Below, in pieces: positions 59,635-64,000 of a stretch of 64,000 nt of DNA; the first letter of the stretch is position 1; every line of letters begins with the position of its first letter. Location: positions 186,001 through 250,000 of the forward strand of contig NZ_JBDJAF010000002.1 of assembly GCF_039652555.1 (NCBI RefSeq), written 5' to 3'. Under the pieces are notes generated by a model that did no database searches, was not told the origin of the DNA, and saw only the letters and a list, made by a program, of their open reading frames with translations. Made by a program: the position numbers and the translations under genes. Source of the stretch: Parafrigoribacterium mesophilum (GTDB lineage: Bacteria > Actinomycetota > Actinomycetes > Actinomycetales > Microbacteriaceae).

Positions 59635-61809
59635 GTGCGGAAATTCACGCGGGCGATGGTGGCAGTTCTAGCGACAGGGCTCATGGTTTCTGGAGTGCTA
59701 ATTGCTCTTCCACCGGTCAGCTCAACGGCGGCATCCGCGTCTTTGGTCGAAATTGGTTCCGATGGTCAGCCAAGCAATGGGCGCGGAGCGTTCGCCACCG
59801 CAAACTTCGGCGGATGGCTTCAGGGGTTCGCGACCGGTGACATGTGGTCGTCCCCCGCTGTTGGCGATGTCACGGGTGACGGTGTTCCCGAGATCGTCGT
59901 CGGCGGGGTCAACAGCATTGCACGGGTCTACTCCATCAGCGGCCAACTGTTGACCACCATCGATCCCGGAGGAGCCGATGTCCCCGGCGGTGTCGGAGCA
60001 ACCCACGCGTCCCCGGCACTTGGTGATATCAACGGCGATGGCACCGACGATATTGTGCTGGCTAACACCGGCAGCATCATGGCTGCGTATTCATTCAAGA
60101 ATCGCGTTCTCGTCAATCTCATGAAGAAATTCGAAGACCGCGCTTTCAATTCCGGCCCCAACGGACTTTTCGCCACTCCGGCGCTTGGCTATGTCGACGG
60201 CGACAACCGATTGGACATCGTCACCGCAAGTTGGGGCCAGCGCCTCGACGTCTGGTCGGGTCGCACCGCGGACCGGGTAGCGAACTGGCCGCAGTGGCTC
60301 AAAGACACGATCTGGTCATCTCCGGCGATCGGTGATGTCGACGGTGACGGTGCCAACGAGATCGTCATCGGCGGGGATTGCGACGGGTCCGGCTCGCTGC
60401 AGCCCTGCTATGGGATGGGTGGTGGCGGGTACATCTGGGTATTCAACCTGGACGGTACGGTGAAGTGGAAGTACTTCGTCTCAGGCCAAGCAATTTGGTC
60501 CTCGCCGGCGCTCGCAGACCTGAATGGCGATGGTGGCCTGGACATCGTCGTCGGCACCGGCGCGTACTGGCCCGAACCGGCAGGGCGCAAGGTCATCGCG
60601 CTCAACGGCAAAACGGGAAAGCTCATGTGGGAGGCACCTACCTCCGCTCGGGTGGTGGGCTCACCATCGGTCGGCGATGTGGACGGCGACGGCAAACCAG
60701 AAGTCTTTATCGTGAGCCGAGGGGCACACCTGCTGTCCTACGACGGCGAAAACGGACATCTGCGATTCGACAAGTGCATCGACGATGGCAGCAGCTGCGG
60801 GGACCCCAATTCCGCGACCCACGGGGGAGTCGCGCTCGCCGATATTGACGGCGACGGTGTGGTCGAGGCCGTTACCCAGGGGGAGCAGAAGCTCCGCGTA
60901 TTCGACGCGAACTCCGGGGCGTTGGAGACTACGGTGCGGTCCAGTTATGGACATACCCTCTTTGCCCCGTCCTCGACTCCCACGATCGCCAGCGTCAATG
61001 GCAAAACCTGGATCGTGCAAACCGCCCACGGCGACGCAAACAACAACTTCGCGCGTGACTCCGCCGATGAACTGGTGGTGATGGTGTGGCAGTCCGCATC
61101 GGCACTGGGTGCGGCGCCTTGGCCGACGTTCAAACGGAACATGGCCCGCACCAGCGCGCCGGTGCCAGCGCCTATCGACCCCGTTCCGACTCAGAATTTC
61201 GTGAAACAGCTCTACCTGGACTTTCTTGGTCGGGCGCCGAGTCCGACTGAGCTAGGCGACTGGAGTTCATCGTTGCTGGATAGGCGAGTGACGCGCTACA
61301 ACGTTGCGACCGCGCTGTCGAGGTCTGATGAGTGGATCACCACCGTCATCACCAACTTCTATCGGAACACCCTTGGCCGCGAACCTGACTCTTCCGGATT
61401 GCGTGGCTGGATTGACGCTGCAAGAAGCGGTATGCCGGTTGCGCAGATAGCGGCGGCGTTCTACTCATCGCCCGAGTACTTCTCGACAGTGGGCCACAAC
61501 GATTACAGGACGTGGGTCGCTGACCTGTATAAGAAGCTCCTTCTTAGGACCGCGGATGAGGGCGGTCTCAACGGTTGGGTCGCTGCGCTCAACGCCGGAA
61601 TGCCCCGTGACACTGTCGCTTTCGGTTTCTACCAGTCGGCAGAGACCTTGGGAGTTAGAATCACGGCGCTGTACACCAAGTTGCTTGGCCGCGCCCCGGA
61701 GGCGGGAGCCATCCCGAACTGGGCACCGTTCGTCTCAAATCAGGGGGACCTGGTACTGGCCGCCGCACTGGCTGCATCGGACGAATACTTCACCCACGCA
61801 AACAAGTAA
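59635..61809 (+). CDS. Secreted FG-GAP/VCBS propeller protein with DUF4214 repeats
   Basis: A 724-residue exported protein. After an N-terminal signal peptide (residues 1-~35) comes a propeller of seven calcium-binding repeats, each with an Asp-rich loop: GDVTGDGVPEI, GDINGDGTDDI, GYVDGDNRLDI, GDVDGDGANEI, ADLNGDGGLDI, GDVDGDGKPEV and ADIDGDGVVEA. A Pro-rich linker follows, then four DUF4214 units with LYLDFLGRAP, FYRNTLGREP, LYKKLLLRTA and LYTKLLGRAP. No sorting signal or C-terminal helix is seen, so it is probably released or bound to glycan. GTG 59635 has GGGGGGATC upstream. The function is unknown; a polysaccharide or matrix role is likely. Confidence 0.85.
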   Translation: MRKFTRAMVAVLATGLMVSGVLIALPPVSSTAASASLVEIGSDGQPSNGRGAFATANFGGWLQGFATGDMWSSPAVGDVTGDGVPEIVVGGVNSIARVYSISGQLLTTIDPGGADVPGGVGATHASPALGDINGDGTDDIVLANTGSIMAAYSFKNRVLVNLMKKFEDRAFNSGPNGLFATPALGYVDGDNRLDIVTASWGQRLDVWSGRTADRVANWPQWLKDTIWSSPAIGDVDGDGANEIVIGGDCDGSGSLQPCYGMGGGGYIWVFNLDGTVKWKYFVSGQAIWSSPALADLNGDGGLDIVVGTGAYWPEPAGRKVIALNGKTGKLMWEAPTSARVVGSPSVGDVDGDGKPEVFIVSRGAHLLSYDGENGHLRFDKCIDDGSSCGDPNSATHGGVALADIDGDGVVEAVTQGEQKLRVFDANSGALETTVRSSYGHTLFAPSSTPTIASVNGKTWIVQTAHGDANNNFARDSADELVVMVWQSASALGAAPWPTFKRNMARTSAPVPAPIDPVPTQNFVKQLYLDFLGRAPSPTELGDWSSSLLDRRVTRYNVATALSRSDEWITTVITNFYRNTLGREPDSSGLRGWIDAARSGMPVAQIAAAFYSSPEYFSTVGHNDYRTWVADLYKKLLLRTADEGGLNGWVAALNAGMPRDTVAFGFYQSAETLGVRITALYTKLLGRAPEAGAIPNWAPFVSNQGDLVLAAALAASDEYFTHANK

Positions 61810-61835
61810 GGACTGACGCGCTAAAGCGTGCGTCC
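61810..61835. terminator. Possible bidirectional terminator
   Basis: GGACTGACGCGCT and AGCGTGCGTCC can form a hairpin with a small bulge, overlapping the last codons of ugd. It lies directly between the convergent propeller and ugd genes. No T-tract. Confidence 0.35.
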
Positions 61836-63143
61836 TGGAGCCAGCATTGTCCAGCCGGCTTGCTTCCAAAGTTCTACGTCGAGCACGTTTCGCCCGTCCA
61901 CGATGTTCGGGATGGCGACAAGCTTCAGTAATTCTGCCGGGTTCGCGGATCGATATTCTCGCCACTCGGTCAGGTGTAAAATCAGTTCCGCGCCCCGAAC
62001 GGCGACGTCGAGGGAATGTTCGTAGCTCAATTCCGGGTGGGACCGCTGAGCATTAGGGATGCCCTTCGGGTCGTGGACGATAACTTTGGCTCCGGCCTGG
62101 TGCATCAACACCGCCACGGCAAGTGAAGGTGAATCGCGGATGTCGTCGGACTCCGGCTTGAAGGTGGCGCCGAGCACTGTCACTTTTCGACCTGCGAGAT
62201 CCGCTCCCAGCAAGTTGCGGGCGAGTGTGACGATTCGATCCCGTCGCCGGAGATTGATCGCATCAACTTGGCCTAGAAAGGTGACTGCATCCCCAACGCC
62301 GAGTTCCGCAGCACGAGCCGAGAAGGCTCGAATGTCTTTCGGGAGGCATCCGCCTCCGAACCCGACCCCAGAGCGCAGAAACTTGTTGCCGATGCGGAGG
62401 TCGTGGCCCAGTGCCTCGGCGAGGGTCGTTACGTCTCCGCCTGCTGCTTCACAGACCTCGGCCATCGCATTGATGAACGAAATTTTCGTGGCCAGGAATG
62501 AATTCGCCGCGACTTTGACCAACTCCGCCGTTGCAATGTCAGTGACGATGAACGGGATGCCCTCGGTGATCATCGGCGCGTATACCTGCCGGAGAACCGC
62601 TTCTGCGGCGGGGTCTTGCGTCCCGATGACCAGGCGATCGGGGTGGAGCGTGTCCTCCAGGGCGAATCCCTCACGCAAGAATTCCGGGTTCCACGCGAAC
62701 AACACGTCGGTGCGATGTGGTTGAGCGGCAAGGAAGCGTTCCTGCAAAACCCGAGTTGTCCCCACCGGCACCGTCGACTTGCCGACAAGGAGAGCCCCCT
62801 GCTTGATGTGCGGAGCCAGTGCGTCTATAGCCGCGAACGCATAGGACAGGTCGGCACTCTTCTTGCCCGGTTGCTGAGGCGTACCGACGCAGAGAAACTG
62901 CACGTCGGCCCAAGCCGCTGCTTCGGCGGCGTCGCTGGTGAACCGAAGCCGTCCCGCCTCGATGTTTGCCGTCATGACTTCTTCGAGTCCGGGTTCGAAG
63001 AAGGGTAGCTCACCTCGTTGAAGGCTCGCCAGACGGGCCGGATTCACCTCGACGCCGACCACGTCGTATCCCAGTTCCGCCATCGCCACGGCGTGGGTAG
63101 CACCAAGGTAGCCGGTGCCGATCACTGAAACCCGCATTGTCAT
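61821..63143 (-). CDS. ugd: UDP-glucose 6-dehydrogenase
   Basis: Oxidises UDP-glucose to UDP-glucuronate with two NAD. The 440-residue protein begins VSVIGTGYLGATHAVAMAEL (NAD site), has CVGTPQQPGKKSADLSY near residue 83, STVPVGTT near 122, and the catalytic Cys in VGFGGGCLPKDIRAFS near 265. ATG 63143 overlaps the stop of the GT2 gene (ATGA); the longer frame to 63218 is discarded. Its product would be the substrate of the UXS-like enzyme two genes upstream, giving UDP-xylose. Confidence 0.93.
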   Translation of the reverse strand: MTMRVSVIGTGYLGATHAVAMAELGYDVVGVEVNPARLASLQRGELPFFEPGLEEVMTANIEAGRLRFTSDAAEAAAWADVQFLCVGTPQQPGKKSADLSYAFAAIDALAPHIKQGALLVGKSTVPVGTTRVLQERFLAAQPHRTDVLFAWNPEFLREGFALEDTLHPDRLVIGTQDPAAEAVLRQVYAPMITEGIPFIVTDIATAELVKVAANSFLATKISFINAMAEVCEAAGGDVTTLAEALGHDLRIGNKFLRSGVGFGGGCLPKDIRAFSARAAELGVGDAVTFLGQVDAINLRRRDRIVTLARNLLGADLAGRKVTVLGATFKPESDDIRDSPSLAVAVLMHQAGAKVIVHDPKGIPNAQRSHPELSYEHSLDVAVRGAELILHLTEWREYRSANPAELLKLVAIPNIVDGRNVLDVELWKQAGWTMLAPGRTL

Positions 63144-63868
63144 GCTGCGGCCCGCTCTGTGAGCTCGGGCGGCTGACGTCGCGAACCCTCCTTCAAGCGA
63201 ATCTTGAGCAGGATCCACAGCGCCTCAATCCCGTCCTTCGCTGTGATCTTCTTACCTTCCGCTCTGGTACGTGCCTTGTAACTGATGGGCACCTCGTAGG
63301 GCCGATAACCCCGCGCGAGCAGCTTCCCGGTGACCTCGGCTTCCATTCCGAAGCCATTGGACTTGATCTTGAGCGATCGGTAGAGCCGCAGCGGCATCAG
63401 TTTGAAGCAGGTCTCGAGGTCTGAGATATAGGAGTTGAACAGGATGTTGGCCGCCAAGCTGACGCCTTTGTTGCCGATGACGTACCAGAACGAGAATGAT
63501 GTGTGGCTGCCGAAGGTCCGGGTTCCGTAGATGACCTCCGCCTCACCGTCCAGAACCGGCTGCAGCAGGGTGGGGATTTCCTGCGGACGGTACTCTTCGT
63601 CGGCGTCACACATGATCACATAGTCGCCGGTCGCCAGTTCTACCGCCTTGCGAATAGCGGCGCCTTTGCCTCGGTTCGTCGGCTGGTGGAAGACCACGGC
63701 GCGTGTGTCGCTGATCCGGTCAAGGATTGCGGCGGTCTCATCAGTGCTTCCGTCGTTGACCAGAACGAACTCCACCTCGGTCGGAAAGTCGATCGCGAAC
63801 AGCCGATCGATTACCTTCTGCAGCGTTTTGGCCTCATTGTAAACGGGCGTGAGTATAGACAGTTTCAT
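63140..63868 (-). CDS. GT2-family glycosyltransferase, dolichol-phosphate-mannose-synthase-like
   Basis: A 242-residue GT-A enzyme of the DPM1/undecaprenyl-phosphate sugar transferase type. SILTPVYNEAKTLQKVID at residue 4, VLVNDGSTDET near 36, NRGKGAAIRKAVELATG near 66, and the metal motif MCDADEEYRP near 90 are all present. It has no C-terminal membrane helices, so it acts as a soluble or peripheral enzyme. AGGA lies 6 nt before ATG 63868. It may charge polyprenyl phosphate for GT-C enzymes such as the product of 58024. Confidence 0.87.
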   Translation of the reverse strand: MKLSILTPVYNEAKTLQKVIDRLFAIDFPTEVEFVLVNDGSTDETAAILDRISDTRAVVFHQPTNRGKGAAIRKAVELATGDYVIMCDADEEYRPQEIPTLLQPVLDGEAEVIYGTRTFGSHTSFSFWYVIGNKGVSLAANILFNSYISDLETCFKLMPLRLYRSLKIKSNGFGMEAEVTGKLLARGYRPYEVPISYKARTRAEGKKITAKDGIEALWILLKIRLKEGSRRQPPELTERAAA

Positions 63869-63880
63869 GAAAGTTCCTGA

Positions 63881-64000
63881 TCAGGCGAGAGTCTTGAACC
63901 ACTCGATGGTTCTGGCCAGGCCCTCTTCGGCGCCCACGAGTGGTTTCCAGTCGAGCGTGGAGAGTGCAAGGGAGATATCCGGCTTGCGTCGTTCTGGGTC
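63881..64000 (-). CDS. UDP-glucuronate decarboxylase (UXS)-like protein, C-terminal fragment
   Basis: Only the last 39 codons are in the window; the rest lies to the right. The sequence DPERRKPDISLALSTLDW and EEGLARTIEWF is the conserved C-terminus of SDR sugar enzymes of the UDP-glucuronate decarboxylase/epimerase type. Its stop is 12 nt before the GT2 start, so it belongs to the same operon as ugd. UDP-xylose synthase is the best guess because of ugd, but a related epimerase is possible. Confidence 0.75.
   Translation of the reverse strand, partial: DPERRKPDISLALSTLDWKPLVGAEEGLARTIEWFKTLA

Overview
The window is 64 kb of a high-GC chromosome from an actinobacterium, most likely a member of the Microbacteriaceae. 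The reasons are: many 4-bp ATGA/GTGA stop-start overlaps, frequent GTG and a few TTG starts, many genes that look leaderless, the actinobacterial acyl-CoA carboxylase set (alpha, beta and small epsilon subunits), and palindromic repeats containing TTGAGTAG/GTATCGAAACC that I associate with Microbacteriaceae. From memory, the core genes (sdhCDA, cdd, deoA, add, pmmB, pnp, lpdA, accA, maf, accE, accD, birA, a PH-domain gene, a GtrA gene, purK, purE, an LCP gene, rmlD, manC) are the set found in M. tuberculosis around Rv3264c-Rv3319, so most of the window is a conserved actinobacterial neighbourhood. Several accessory blocks interrupt it.

Layout. 1-1031: start of sdhA plus sdhD and sdhC (minus strand). 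1172-2293: manC. 2640-11192: nucleoside uptake and breakdown (BMP lipoprotein, ABC ATPase, two permeases, MFS exporter, cdd, deoA). 11451-15231: a coupled GT4 / alpha-barrel / GH130 trio. 15438-19617: add, an orphan PTS EIIA, a phosphohexomutase and purine nucleoside phosphorylase. 19831-31986: lpdA-type flavoprotein, a DUF559 protein, accA, maf, an m5U-RNA methyltransferase, a response regulator/sensor kinase/membrane protein triad, an AT-rich gap, accE and accD. 32181-38556: formaldehyde dehydrogenase, then a GntR-controlled operon (NCS1 permease, cysteine hydrolase, GntR, ADP-ribosylglycohydrolase, PfkB kinase). 38785-47122: birA, PH protein, two GtrA proteins, purK, an FGGY kinase/YihT-like aldolase pair, purE and LCP. 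47260-64000: an extracellular polysaccharide locus with rmlABCD, two GMD-family genes, ugd and the end of a UXS-like gene, six glycosyltransferases, an FkbM methyltransferase and a secreted seven-bladed propeller/DUF4214 protein.

How it works together. Nucleosides imported by the BMP/ABC system can be deaminated (cdd, add) and phosphorolysed (deoA, pnp), and the phosphohexomutase may handle pentose or hexose phosphates. manC feeds GDP-mannose to the GMD-family enzymes and possibly to the GH130 trio. rmlABCD makes dTDP-rhamnose, and ugd plus the UXS-like enzyme make UDP-glucuronate and UDP-xylose. The glycosyltransferases use these for a surface polymer that the LCP protein may attach to the wall.

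Most notable non-coding signals: (1) five copies of a 107-108 bp inverted-repeat element with ends CTTTCATTATTCAGGA, all between genes, two of them bracketing the DUF559 gene; (2) ten genes whose -10 hexamer ends 6-7 nt before the start codon; (3) two mini-ORFs that bridge an upstream stop and a downstream start by 4-nt overlaps at both ends; (4) an AT-rich 557-bp gap with two perfect hairpins; (5) clusters of TTGAGTAG palindromes, one of which supplies the stop codon of the GH130 gene.
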